Shown: one piece after another, positions 39,970-52,600 of the stretch
Position numbering within the stretch: position 1 is the first letter of the stretch
Layout of the letters: every line of letters begins with the position of its first letter
Assembly (NCBI GenBank): GCA_037389465.1
Contig: JAZARR010000250.1
Coordinates: 1,736,001 to 1,800,000 of the forward strand
Origin: Baylisascaris procyonis
Lineage: Eukaryota > Nematoda > Chromadorea > Rhabditida > Ascarididae
Direction of reading: 5' to 3'
Length of the DNA: 64,000 bases
Position numbers and translations under genes: made by a program
The notes under the pieces: generated by a model
The model's database searches: none
Told to the model about the DNA's origin: nothing
The model's input: only the letters and a program-made list of their open reading frames with translations

Positions 39970-42900
39970 TCATCATCTGCTTATTAATGATCAGATTTCC
40001 CATCGCTTATTTTCATCAACCATTAAGATGTATCGAGCATTCCCTATAGGTCGGAAATATGGATCCTCTCCGTTCAATTCTATAAAATTATTCACTAATA
40101 TCACAATTAGTAATATTCAACTAAAGCAAACTATTCACTCTACTCTATCTTAAAACGACAAACACCTAAAATACTGTGAAACACCAAAATAAAAAACACA
40201 ATCGCAATCAATGAGACGCTTCCATCGTAGTGGTTGATTTATTCGATGTTATTTTCTGCTTCATTTTATGTCTGCTCGACAATAGGGTCAACAGACTCAA
40301 CTCCTTAGGGTGTTAATAGTATAGTTTATGATCTTTTGAATAGAGCTCTAAATAATCACCATTTTGCATCAATAATTTAATAATTTACTAAGGGAATTTA
40401 TAATAAAACCACAGCGTTAATTTATTGTAAGCGCGGTTGATTCGATGTAATACCGAACATCTGCTACGATACGTTGAGTATCTATCTGCTCTTTTAGTGA
40501 ATATTCATTGATTCATTGAGCACTCCTTATTGCAAAACACATCGAATCGATTGCATCCTTCCATATGTAGTTAGCTTCTATATGAAATTGAGCCTTTTAC
40601 GGTAGAAAATATCGAACATCTCTTGTAGTCTGTTGATTTGATGGGCATTTTAATAATTCTACTAATATTTTATGATCCGACAAAAATTGGGATATTTTTT
40701 AAAAGCAAAGCAAGCTACTGAGTGGGTTTATTTGTTCTTCAAAAGACGAAAAAAAGAAAACATTGCATCATTCCCACTTTTTTTGGTATAAAACTAAAAA
40801 ACTCCCAATTAAAAAATTAAAAAAGGGATTAACTCATCGAACGATTTTGTTAACTAGTTAATTAAGTTGGAAAGCGGTGAAAGTTCAAAGCAAACAGCTT
40901 TTCGGGGATATCATATGGATAACTATGAGATAATTTAGGCCTATATATGAAATCGCTAAGAAAACCTGCGAACGGGTCAAACTTGCACCACAACGATAAT
41001 CTGCTCTCTCAAGGAAATACCGACTAAGTGCTATCGCCTAGTTGGGAACTGAGGGACACTGCTCGACGATGGCATTCAAGGCGACCCGAGAGAGCATAAG
41101 GACGCGGAATCGTAGACGCAATTTGCTCATTGCGCATTTCCACGCTTCAACACCTTACTTAATGAATCAAAAATTCGACTAGAAAATTGCAAAATTTCTC
41201 AAAAACTAGCACCTTGTATTCACCTCTATCAGTTTTTGACCGCTAGGGAAAAGTAGAAGGAAGAGGGGGGGAGGGGGTGAAGAGGGCGGTAAGAAAGGGG
41301 ATCGGGACGACATTCGCGACCAAACTTGATCGACAGCTAAAAACAAATCGCTCTTTGAAACGTAGCTAGTATAGAAGAAATGCGAGATGCCTGACTAACA
41401 TCAGCTAAAGGCATCTAATGGATAGACGCATCAGCAAGTAATACACAAGAATAAACATTGAAGCATTAAATTAAACAATAAAAAAACCAATTAAACCTAT
41501 TAAAATAAATCAACATAAGTAAAAAAATCAGCAATTGTAATTCAAATGGAAACGATCATGAAAATGTAAACATCGATAAGATATAAATATCAATGCTGTC
41601 GAAATTATTTCTATCAAACATAGACATGAAATAGACAGATGAGTTGATGCGAATCTTGCAAGAAATTAACAGTTCATATAGAACGTATCCAACACCCAAC
41701 CGCTCTGCAGGAGAGTAGTAATACACAATGACCATTTTACAATCAGTACGAAGTTTTAGCGCCATTACTGCATAATGCTTTCTTACTTCTTTATTTGCTC
41801 TACCCAATCAGCGAAGGGGAGCATTTATCACCAGCGATGTCAATTTCTTTGATCAGCTATATGCGTTGAATGGCATTTCGAATACGCGGGAACAGAGGCC
41901 ACTTCAGATCTTTGATAGATATATTTAGCAACTGAAATTACAAATGATCTATCCCTTTAAGTTGACAACATTCCCAAAGTAAATTGGCGTTGGATATCGA
42001 AATTGTTGAATCCACTCTCTACTTTCCCTCCTGCGGCATTCTCAACGAGCTATAAATGATGATTACCTGCACAGGTAGGGACATTCGATTGCACAAGGAG
42101 ATGAGGGAAGAAATATGAGCTCGAAATTTGCGCTTAATCCTTTCCTTTAGCCCCCCCCCCCCATTTGTTCGCAATGTTACCTGATCACAAAATCAATCAT
42201 GTATAAACGATCAAGTATATAGATATCAATGATGACAATTCGGTAAATCAAAGAACGAATTTTTTTATATTCAGAAACGCTTCAAAAGAGTCTAGATATT
42301 CTGTATTAAGATTAGCAAGATATACTTTAGTAATTCAATCCCATTTTTAATAATAGTAGGCTATAAGAACGGGAGAATATAAGTATTAATCTCGAGTAAT
42401 GCAGTAATATAAGTAAGGAATGAGTAAAGAAACAAGTATCCTTTCCACTAAACGATATCGTTTATCTCAATGAAACAATTTTTGAATGGTATTATAAATT
42501 TCTTTTTACTAGTTTTTATTGAATAACGGATCTATTAACCTGTAATTTAAGTCGTAAAAGTTATGGTATATTGTTTATAAGTTTCTTACAACGCCAATAT
42601 AAGGATTTCCAATTTTTTTTCCAGATTTTCTATTTCGTGTTGGTAGTTCGAAGGTTATAGTTGACATTTTAATGCACGCGGAATTTATTTTCAAATAATA
42701 CAAATGAGGTAGGCATATGATCATATTTATGTCAGATGCTATTTTCGTCGCTAAATAGGAAAATCAGCAACTATTAAAATAACTATGCACCAGTAGGATC
42801 ACAGCTTACTATAGATCATTTTAAACAATTAGCAAACATATACACATGAGGAAAATGTTCTTGTTTATGTTATTCAAAAATTAATTTTTTTTTTAAATTT

Positions 42901-43529
42901 AGATTTGAGAAATGATAGAATACTCAAACAAAAACGCTAATCCTATAGCTCAGAAAAAGCAGCTAGCATCTCGAATGAACAAATAAAAACAACAATAACG
43001 AAGCACCTAATATGAGCGCAAAATGTGACTATGGTGTCCATCCTTCATATCAATTCGACATCAAGCACATATCAACAATGCTAATAAATCTAAACATTTC
43101 ATTCAAAAATATGAATTTATAATATTTCGGGCATTTTTAAAGGCATTAGTAATGCATAACGATCTAGAAAATAATAAAATAAAAAAAAATTATTAATGAA
43201 AAGCACATAAAAGGCAATCAAGTGAATAAAGTAAGTCTATCTCGACAATCAAGTCGGCAGACATCAATCTAACGCCATGTTCGTCAATAAGCCCCAATTG
43301 GTGAATAATATTTTAAAGCATCGAATTGTAAAAAAATATGGCTATATGAGAGAAGGTATTATTCTTCAGAAAGCGCTCACTGAAAAAAAAAAGTCCATAG
43401 AGCTAATTTTATGGATGAAATCCACTCTAGTCCATAGGCTAAAGGACCCGATCCCCAGCTCACGTATGGACGTTACAATCCTTAAAAGAATATTGCTTTC
43501 TACCCGAGAAAGCACTATCAAAGTCATAC

Positions 43530-46500
43530 TCATAATTCAGGTGGACCATCAAAGAAATCATCGAACGAGGAAAACGGTGTGAATGGATCAAAGAAAGAGG
43601 GTCCTTCATTCGGAACAATCGCACTACTATCTTTTGGCAATTTTTTCTCGATTGCCTGCCAACGTGCTGGTGGCCATATAACATGTGTCGCTCGTGCTCT
43701 CAATAAACCCCGACTCACCTGAAATTTTGAAGATTTTTTCATGAACATCTGATGCTTTCCATCCATTGATTGGTTCATTGCTAAGTGGTCTATGACTAAT
43801 CATAAGCAAGCAGTTCTTGGTTCTTTCCCCACCTGAAATTCAACAATCAACCAAATTCTAATCGAAACGCAATCACCATATCACAGACCGACTCTTGAAA
43901 TAACTTTTACGGTACTCGTCCTGAATTTACTAATATTCTCGAACGTTCCAATCAAATCCATTAGAGGGTTCACCTCTATCCACCTGTGAAAGCATGAACT
44001 CTAAAAGATTATTGGGAAACCTTTATTCCTATTTAAGAAGAGTATAATTTTTATACGTTTCAAACCTTAGCCAAATCTTAAAAATGACGCTCAATTATAG
44101 CCCCACTTTGATTGCACATTTGAATAACTCACCGGTCCATAAAAGTTGCTATCCTTTGAATTTCGAGGATTATCCGACTCCATCCAACAACATCCTTCCG
44201 GAATATTTATTAAGGCTGGTCCTCTTCTCGGCCTGAAATAAGTTTCAAACAAATATCTTTCCATCAAACGACAATAAATTTACGGGCATAAATCAATGTA
44301 CGATCAAAACTTCTTCCACAAATTTGCGTTTGCAAAGCGCAATAGGATAGCTTCGTTTCTGTGTTTATGTATGCATCTGTATTTGTCTGTCTGTTTGGTA
44401 GTTTCCACTTGGCAACAACACAAGCTAAGACTACAAGATTTAGTAGATATAATACTATACCATAGGATGATGCTACACAGCACTTTCCAAGCTTATCCAT
44501 CAACTTTGAAATATTTTGGAGATAGTTTAAAAAGCCAAGAAATCCACATACATTTTACACTATTAGATTTTTTTTTACACCGATCAGTCTAAAGGAAAAC
44601 GATTTTTAAAAGAATATTTATATTAATGATTAAATCAATTAAAACAGGAATTCATTAAATGCAATTTTTTTACTTCTTTAGCAAATTACGAAACTAAACA
44701 GGATAAAAAATGCATAACGTTCTACTGCTTGTGGTCGATTCGCCACTCGTTCTCATCAACTTCATTTTAACTCCTCAATAATAAAATGTCCCAATAACTG
44801 AAGTCTTAGATATATGATTTTGGCCTTCTGATATGAACCGCTTATGCTAGTGCAGCTTCCCCCTTTTACTTCACTAAATCATGCGCACAGAACAGATAAC
44901 AGAAAGGATAAGGCCGACAGGTGGGACCGCACCTTTCCTGAATTTTGATGCCGGTGAAACCATCCTTAATACAAACATACCGCTGACTGGAAGTTCGCTC
45001 AGTTTTCTCAATAAAAGTTGCGAAGTTCGTACTACTTACTCTTTATGCGTAATATTTGAATAGGCTTAACCATATCTCAATTTGCAAATACAAACAAAGC
45101 ACAATTCCGTTTCCATTTGCAAATATTTTAGAAGAAAACTTTGCCCCTCTACTCATACATACACACACAGACGTGCACAGACGCAAAGACACGCGGATGC
45201 GTAGACACAGACGCAATTATATACACACGTACACACATAGACACACATATCGCTAACAACACAGGCAAATTAGTCGACTTTTAAGTACAAGAATATGCCC
45301 ATAAACATTCGACAATGCTTCAGCATTTCACAAATCAAATTCAACAAGCTCATTGGTGCCTAAATTTCGTAAGTGGATTTCATCCACCAAATTTTTGTGC
45401 CTTAGTAAATGGACCTCGTCGATAGTCTCTTTCAAAAAGGAAACGAATTGAACGGCGAAAATAACTTATATTTTGTAAAATAGAAAAAAAAAGACAATAA
45501 CAACCCACCTAATAATATCTCCTTCACGAGCAGTAACGCGTTTAATGTGCTGTTTATCTGGTTCCTCAGGCGATCTGTAATTCATTTAAATCTATCTACC
45601 GCTTTTTGATGCAAATTATTATTTTTTAAAATTATTTCGCATCAATTTTAATGTAACTGCAAATTGCAATTGCATCAGTTGCAAAATTATTTTGCATCTC
45701 ATCAATTTCGATGTGAATAAAGCTAAATAAACAACTTTTTGCACAAATAAATATTCAACATAATAGAAGAAAACTGAAGATTAATCATTAAACAATTTGC
45801 AAGCAATATATTCATGAATTCAATAAAATAAACGTCGAAGTTGTTTTTTTTTTTTTTATCTCATAGCATATAAAAACGATCTTTATCCACTTCACAGTCA
45901 GTGAGCCTATCTTTTAGTTTTAAATCGCAAATCCATCTTGGATTATATCTTAAGAACAGATTTAACAACAATTCATCGCTTTTGGTAAATTTGAATGCAT
46001 TTATATCACCAATTGCAATTTAATGTGATTTGTGGCATTAAAGACCAATTTTATCCTCTCTTTAGAGATATCTAAACAGACGCAGAAAGATGATCTATAA
46101 AATGAGATAAAAGGTAGCAAGATAACTTATGAAATGCTTCAAATGAACTAGAAAAATTAAATGCAACATGTCAAACAAAGCAATAAATAAACTGTCGATT
46201 GCAACAAAGAATAAATAAATAAATAAATAAAAAGATTAAACTCACATGAATGTGAAAATTTCACCGATTTGAGGCGAATGAAGACCCCGACGTGATAGCC
46301 ATACCACATCTCGTTTCCACCATCTGCTATCGTTACCTTCCAATGTCGGCTGCAATTAAACCACTAAGCCATTCCATTAACAAAAGCTGACAACCTCAAA
46401 AACAAATGACCTCCTCTATACCATATTCTACTTCCAATTTCTATGCATATATCACATAAATATCTAATGCAAAAGTCGAATTGCCTTGTGTGAGGAGGGT

Positions 46501-46724
46501 GGACTAAATGAATGAAAAAAAATTGACAGCTTCGGCAAAAAAAGTTTGAGGTGGACCTCCATCGACGTTCCTATGACACTGGCCGGATAGCCAACGATGT
46601 CGAAGATGGCAATCGGTGTGCATACGATTCCCACCGAGGCACCAATCCTTGCCAAAAGACGGTATATCCTGCTACGCATATTGCTGTTGTTGATGAATGT
46701 TTTTGCACGAAATGTGCCTCGCAT
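43530..46724 (-). CDS. immp-2: Mitochondrial inner membrane protease subunit 2 (IMMP2L)
   Basis: Five exons: 46557-46724, 46246-46349, 45509-45574, 44133-44232, 43530-43718; 208 residues. It is a type-I signal peptidase of the inner mitochondrial membrane that removes sorting peptides on the intermembrane-space side. A basic N-terminus is followed by one hydrophobic anchor (about 28-44). The Ser-Lys dyad is visible: Ser54 in GTSMEPTLEG and Lys102 in HIKRVTAREGD. DVVWLSRR, the box DSNFYGPVSRGLL, and ATHVIWPPARWQAIEKKLP match the human protein. Beyond that point it has a tail of about 34 residues, rich in Phe, Asp and Pro (FFDPFTPFSSFDDFF), with no counterpart in human IMMP2L. An internal in-frame ATG at 46679 is an alternative start. 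A possible acceptor (ACTTATAG) just upstream suggests a 5' intron or trans-splicing. The first donor (GAG|GTCCAC) is weak, but phase and homology support it. Confidence 0.9.
45155..45250. repeat. AC-rich degenerate microsatellite
   Basis: Mixture of ACACAC, AGACGC and ACATAC units in the immp-2 intron between exons 3 and 4. The open frame through it (His/Thr/Arg-rich) is not coding. Confidence 0.75.
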
Positions 46725-49651
46725 TTGCGGAAGTAATGATACCCTCAACCTATAAGTAACTGTTAGGTTGCATCGTGCGGTTAATATATGCTACTGGCTA
46801 TTAAAATAAGTGGCCAAGCTCGCCAAAGGAGCTGAACTTATTTGCAGATTAAACACTTCTGAAAAACATTTAGTGAAAAAGGAAAGGATAGAGAGAAATA
46901 ATACAGTCATATTTTAACCAAACCGACCGTTCATGAAAATTGTCCACGAAATGTTCATTCTTCCAGATGTTTTGTACATCGATCGGTTGCTCTGACGAGA
47001 CAAAATTTTTCAGCCACTCTAGGAGCTAATCTATCGAATTCATCGACATATGTGGCCATCATAAGGTATGGACGGGTGGCATCTATAACCACTACATACC
47101 AATTCTGGCTTCGGTAGTTCAGACAGACAGACATATGACGACATACATAGACATGATCTCGATATACGCATAAACACTACGTTCGCATAATATTCTTTGC
47201 AAATTCATATACAAAAGGGAATTCGGCTATAAATTTCTGCACACGGTCGACCTTGTAACGAAATGTGCTAAGCGAATTTGCCTTTATTTTCAACTGTCCC
47301 TAGAGGCAGTCGATCAGATCGGCACAAACGAACAGCCTGTATCGTGCCAGTCTCTCTGATACGCTTAGTCAATCTTCCTTTACAGGTGAAGTTCCACCTC
47401 ACCTTAATTGGTCTGCAACTTCTGACTGCCGATGAAAAAATCCCCACGTATAGTCATTTCCGCCATGGACTTCATATGCCCATAACCAACTAGACTGCAG
47501 ACATCATTAGCCGGTTTAGCGTCGTGAAAATTAAGATACTCTTTCGACCACACTTTAGACATTCAACACCAACAACACTGCACCATCAAGCAGCTCAATA
47601 TCACTAAAACGTAGAAATGGTGGCGAAATTGCTTAGAGGTGAAGCAACGCACCGCCGGAGCACCAATACTCACCAAGCCAACTGATGTTAGGCCCAGCAC
47701 ACGATTCTATAGCCCTCATGGGCCTCTTCTTGGCCAAGCCTTGTTACGACTCATCGAAGCCAACATCGATCATGAACACAATCATTCTACCGCTGCTTAT
47801 CAATGAAGGTTGCGCGACACAGACAGTCAGCTAAAAGATACCGCGGGGAGCTCTTAGCCTTCAACAAACGTAAACCACTCCGCTCGTCATTCCTCAAGTA
47901 AAGATGTCCTCAAACTTTCAAACAAAAGCTTTCACTCCCTCCGCAATCAGGTCACCGATATAGAGTCCCTTCCGCCCATCCCAAAACTGGAAGAATTTTT
48001 GTGAACTTTGAAGACTTCAACATTCTAGAAAAAAACTTGAGGACCTTCAGCGTTTGAAGTAAAATACTATAACTAGCCCTAGATTTATAGCCCCGGGGGT
48101 TTTACTGGTAGTAACATGGTAGACCACACTACCTCAATGCTCAATCAACTACAGTCATATCTACGTCATCTACCACTGTGGTGTGGCTGTTATCGTTCGG
48201 GAAAAAGCGATGCACGAAAAAAAAAAAGAAACAGCTGCAGAAGTGAATCCATCACAAACATACCAATGATCACTAGTGCATCAAAATAATCGATGAATCG
48301 ATGATCTATCCCAGAATACACGTACCTGAAGGTACGCCGATCCAACGCATGTTGTAACATTTCGATCGCTGAGCAATTTTAATGTTTATTTTCTTAAAGA
48401 ACATTTACGCAATAATATTTATTCCAATTATAATTAAAAATAAATCTCATTCATGAATTCTATTTCAAAAAAAAAATCAAAAGAAAAACTTATTATCGAA
48501 ATCTATTATCAAGAAAATATTATATTATATGAGAATATTTAAAGAAACGATATAAAAAGTGCATTAAAATAGGCGATAATAGCAGAGAATATGCGTGAGC
48601 GACAGCGAGAAAGAAAAGAAAAAAACAACTAAATTAGAGGTGCAAAGCAAAGAGCTTCACTGCAACTGACTGCTTCAAGCGATAATATTGCGGCATTTTT
48701 CACTAGCATTCATTGGATCTCTCCCCTTCCCCTTCCCTCCCTCCCAATCCCCCCACCCCCTCCCCATCATTCCCATTATTCCTGCTTGCACTCCCTCCTC
48801 TCCAATACTGAAAACTCCTCTCCTCGTCCCACTCTTCAATAGCTCACTTTCAAACCCATTTAATCATAATCATTTCGGCAGTAAAAGAAGAAAGTATCAT
48901 GCGTTCTATTTATTAAAAGGCAGCATAAAAATCAAATAAAACACCGTCGAATATCACTTCAATAACACCGTAAATGAATGAAAATATTTGCGTTCAACAT
49001 AAGGAAGCCATTTATATCGAATAAACCGACACAGTCATAGTATGCGTATATAGGGCTATGTGGGATGATACATCAACATATTGCAGCCTTGTAGATGAAT
49101 GCATATAGCGAAAACATGTTCAGTGAGAACATAACGCATTCGTCTTCCAAAGATTAGAGCTCCCTAAAAATATAATAGAATTGAGAGAATCGTTGAATTG
49201 AGAAGAATTTGGGGATTAAAATTGAAACTGAGTAAAAATTAATCTAGAGATTTAATAGATCAAATTCAAATTATTACTCAAAAGAGTTGGCTTTTTTCCA
49301 AGAAAATTCATGAAAAAAATTCAAAAAACATCAAAAATTGAGATATTCAAAAAAGTGAATAAAATTTAAAAAATGGTGACTGCCACCATCATCATAAGTT
49401 CGTCTTCACCTTTATCGACTATGCCCTTTCTTTCTGTATCCGTTCTAAGGGTTCCCTAGCAAATTCGTTTACATCACTGAACCTCTATTCAAATAATAAG
49501 CCTTACAAACCCCTTATAAAATTCTCTCTTCAGCATCGCAATCTTCATTTGTTTCACTACCCTCTCCTTAATATTAATTGCCTAATGAGGTATAAGACGA
49601 CCATTCCAGATTTCCAACATCAAATGAATCCCCATCGAAAAAAAAAACAAC
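46725..49651. other. Intergenic DNA between clp-1 and immp-2
   Basis: It holds the immp-2 promoter side and the clp-1 3' end. Segments at about 47000-47530 and 47580-48060 are clearly less AT-rich than the surroundings. The first contains minus-strand coding-like pieces (separate entry). The second has a plus-strand piece (QYSPSQLMLG) that faintly recalls the end of a retroelement integrase but is full of stops. A C-rich tract lies at 48720-48780. Confidence 0.45.
46983..47530 (-). other. Coding-like pieces of unknown identity (decayed gene or element)
   Basis: On the minus strand, a piece ending near 47170 reads STFRYKVDRVQKFIAEF, then FAKNIMR. It can be spliced in phase (AC|GTAGTG donor, ..CCGAAG|C acceptor near 47117) to a second piece containing WYVVVIDATRPYLMMATYV and FDRLAPRVAEKF, which ends at a TGA near 46983. 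Further upstream (47430-47510) is YEVHGGNDYTWGFFHRQSE in another frame. I do not recognise the protein. Borders further upstream do not close, so it is either a broken gene or transposon debris. Confidence 0.3.
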
Positions 49652-52600
49652 TTACTCAGATTCGATAAAACCGTTGGTGTAAATCCTCAATAAGAACTCA
49701 GCCTCTTCATTCGGTTCGAACGTCGACGGAACTATTACATAAGTACCCGGTGGTACACGGAATCGACCAGTCACCTGCAATAAACAACTTAGCATCGTTC
49801 AGACATGTTCACCAAGCATGCTACTCACCTATTCACCTAACATTACTCGTACAACTCTAATCATCGTTATATTTGTGCAAGGTCACTATCGGAGACATTC
49901 AACTGAAGTAACAGCGAATCTTCCACATACATCCCAAAAGCCATCCTATTCAGCCAGTCACTTATTAGACACCGGTATATTTCCCTCCCTAAAATTCCGA
50001 TCTGCCACTTGTAAATGCCCCTTCAGATGTGCAATGGCTATGAGTAGCGAAAACTGAAGGGATTGAGATTGATCCCTTGAAGGTCGCAACATTCCCCCAA
50101 CTAACAGTCCCCTGACATCCAAAGATATAACCAGCTCTATGAGATACATTTAAAAAAAAAATGTACAACTTTATCGAAACAGACATCTTCAAGCTCTCTA
50201 CATCTATTTTACAATTAACGAAACAAATGTTCCTTAGTAAAATTGAGTCTATATAATAACAACGATAAAAACCTAAAATGGCCTAGTTCAATTATAAAAA
50301 CAAATAAATAAATATACCTTGCCTCGTTGCAAGGTAATTTGTTTAGATGTTTAATGAGTTCTCGAATCGAATAGATACGTTCGAAGAGAATTGACAAATA
50401 AGTTAAAGAGGAGAGTAAAATAATCTCAATGAAAGCTTTAATTAACCTCTCTTAGATTAATGAATGCAGCACTTCGAGCACATGATTTATGCGTTTGGAA
50501 ATAGCTACGCGTTAATCGACCGGTTACATCGCTTGCCTGAAAATTAAATCATTTCAAATTTAAGGATATTATAAAATTTGATAGTTAAGCACAACCACAT
50601 ATGAAAAAAAAAAAGTAAAGGAAGCGTGCGAATGAACACTCTTTCTACTCTTGCATATCAACAACAATAAAAAGACGCCATGACAAAAGCGCCAATCTCA
50701 AATATCTAGGTAAAAATTATGCCTCGGCAATATATCGATGTGTAATTGTCAAGACGATACTCGTCTCCTATCTAACTTCTATTAAACATCAATAAAAGTG
50801 GTAGAATTTATAAAAAATTGTAAAAATATTTAACTTTGTTGAAATTTATGAAAAAAAACCTATTACTACGTTAATTCATCTACAGAAATCTTACTTTAAA
50901 GTAAATGAAACTTTTCTAACAAAGCAATTACGCCTTATTTCCAGGACGATTTGAAAAAAAAAGATCAAGCGGAAAGTAAAGAAAATAGCGATCATGAAAA
51001 TTATTTAAGCAATGCAGAAAATGATAGCCTTGAAAAGTGTTAAATAAAGATTCGATTGGAAAGAATAAAAAATACTTCAATTGAGCATAATTTTAGAATC
51101 AAACCCCCCTCCCTCCCCCCCCCCCCAAAAAAAATCTCAAAATTGCTACCAAAGAAAAATAAAATAATCAAATGAAAACAAAACACAATAAAATAACCAA
51201 AATAAATGTTAAATTCACATTTGATATTGTATAAATTCAAAGAATCCTTCTCGCTCTTCCCCCCTCCCCCCCAAAATAAAATTTTTTTTTAAATTAAAGA
51301 ACACAACGAAATGGCCTATTAGCTGGAACAAAGATTTCCCAAATAAGGCACACTCAATTGAGGTGGAAATATGCATACAAAAAAAAGAAGAGACACACTT
51401 TATAAATGCAAACAAACCGCACAATAAAAACGTCTCCCTACCTCCTCTACCTGAAACTTTTCTCATTTCAATTCTCATATAAATTTTCAAGATTTTCGAA
51501 AAAAAATTCTGAAAATGGAGTCATAACTAAATGCACAAATAATGTCTAATTAGAGAACGAAAATCTGTGACCATAAAAATAAAAATTTTCAATAATTTTG
51601 GCGGAAAAAAATTAACCAAATTTCGCTTATAGACTTATAAAAAAATTCAATTCATAAAGATTCATAAAAAAAAGAAATCCCCTCAAAAATAATAATAATC
51701 ATAGAGAAACAACTCTCATTATTTCTAAGGAATTGGTGGTGATCACCTCTCTTATAGTGCAAATCTTCTTAATGAATGCACTACAGGTGCGAATTAGAAA
51801 TAGCTGCCACCTACTTCGATACGATAAATCCCCAACAAAATGCTTATTGGCGGACTCGAAATAAATCCACCATTTGCATTTTTCACTTCGAAGTTCTACA
51901 ACAATTGCAAAAATCCAAATAAATTCAACCTTTATAATAAATCCCGTCCCTCTATATTTGAGGAAAAATTTCATCCTATCTCAATAAACACTCTTTCCCT
52001 CCCCTCTTCACTCAAAAAATGGTTCCTATTTCAATCAAGGTTCCTCTCCCTCCCGCACCCCTCCTCATAATCAAGTCAATTATTTTTAATCTTAGTCCAG
52101 TATTGTATAATTACTTGATAACGTCTTATATTTCATATAAAGACATCCCATAAAGTGCGACACATAATACGATATAAACAAAAACATCACGACATGTACA
52201 TACGTCATAAACGGCGAATCCAATGGCAAGATTCTCGATACCGGCATGCTTGAGCTCTCTACGATACTTTTGCATCACAGCGATAATCACCGTGCACAAC
52301 TCATCATCGTCATCTGGATCGGAATCCGTCAGATGAATTCGATATTGTGGATTATCGGCGAATGTATCTTAAAATAGGATCATGGTACATCTAGACTTAT
52401 AGCAACTTTTGAATCCCCCTCCAGACATCACTAACACATCAACTTCGGTTACTGAAATCTTCTAATATACCAAATAAAAGAGTGTTCATAGGAAAGATGG
52501 GAATGAAGAGGTTGCAAAGGAATGAAACGATAGGATAAAGGTAATCATAGTTAATCCATATAATACGTTAGGGAATAATTTATGACTGGATCACAAACCC

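Larger units (their letters stand above)
36501..43529. other. Seven-kilobase intergenic region between immp-2 and the bZIP gene
   Basis: I found no exon that fits a gene. It should hold the bZIP promoter and the 3' end of immp-2. It contains two C/EBP-type sites (38985-39049), poly-C runs at 39958-39969 and 42151-42162, repeated ACTACAGTACAGTATCC units near 39615-39680, a G-rich stretch at 41261-41293 and a less AT-rich segment at 40980-41160. Open frames at 37316-37916 and 41556-41807 show no recognisable domain. Confidence 0.5.

Noticed and set aside
36501..43529. Search for tRNA genes, spliced-leader genes or a CRISPR-like array
   Set aside because: No cloverleaf with A and B boxes, no 22-nt spliced-leader sequence and no regularly spaced repeats were seen; CRISPR is not expected in an animal genome.
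43735..43832. Exon-like minus-strand segment with PLSNEPINGWKASDVHEKI, acceptor and donor signals
   Set aside because: It cannot be placed in immp-2 in phase (exon 4 ends in phase 0 and only the phase-1 frame is open), and human IMMP2L aligns directly across the junction without it.
47580..48060. Plus-strand integrase-like words (QYSPSQLMLG)
   Set aside because: Too short and interrupted to support a retroelement call; mentioned only in the intergenic description.
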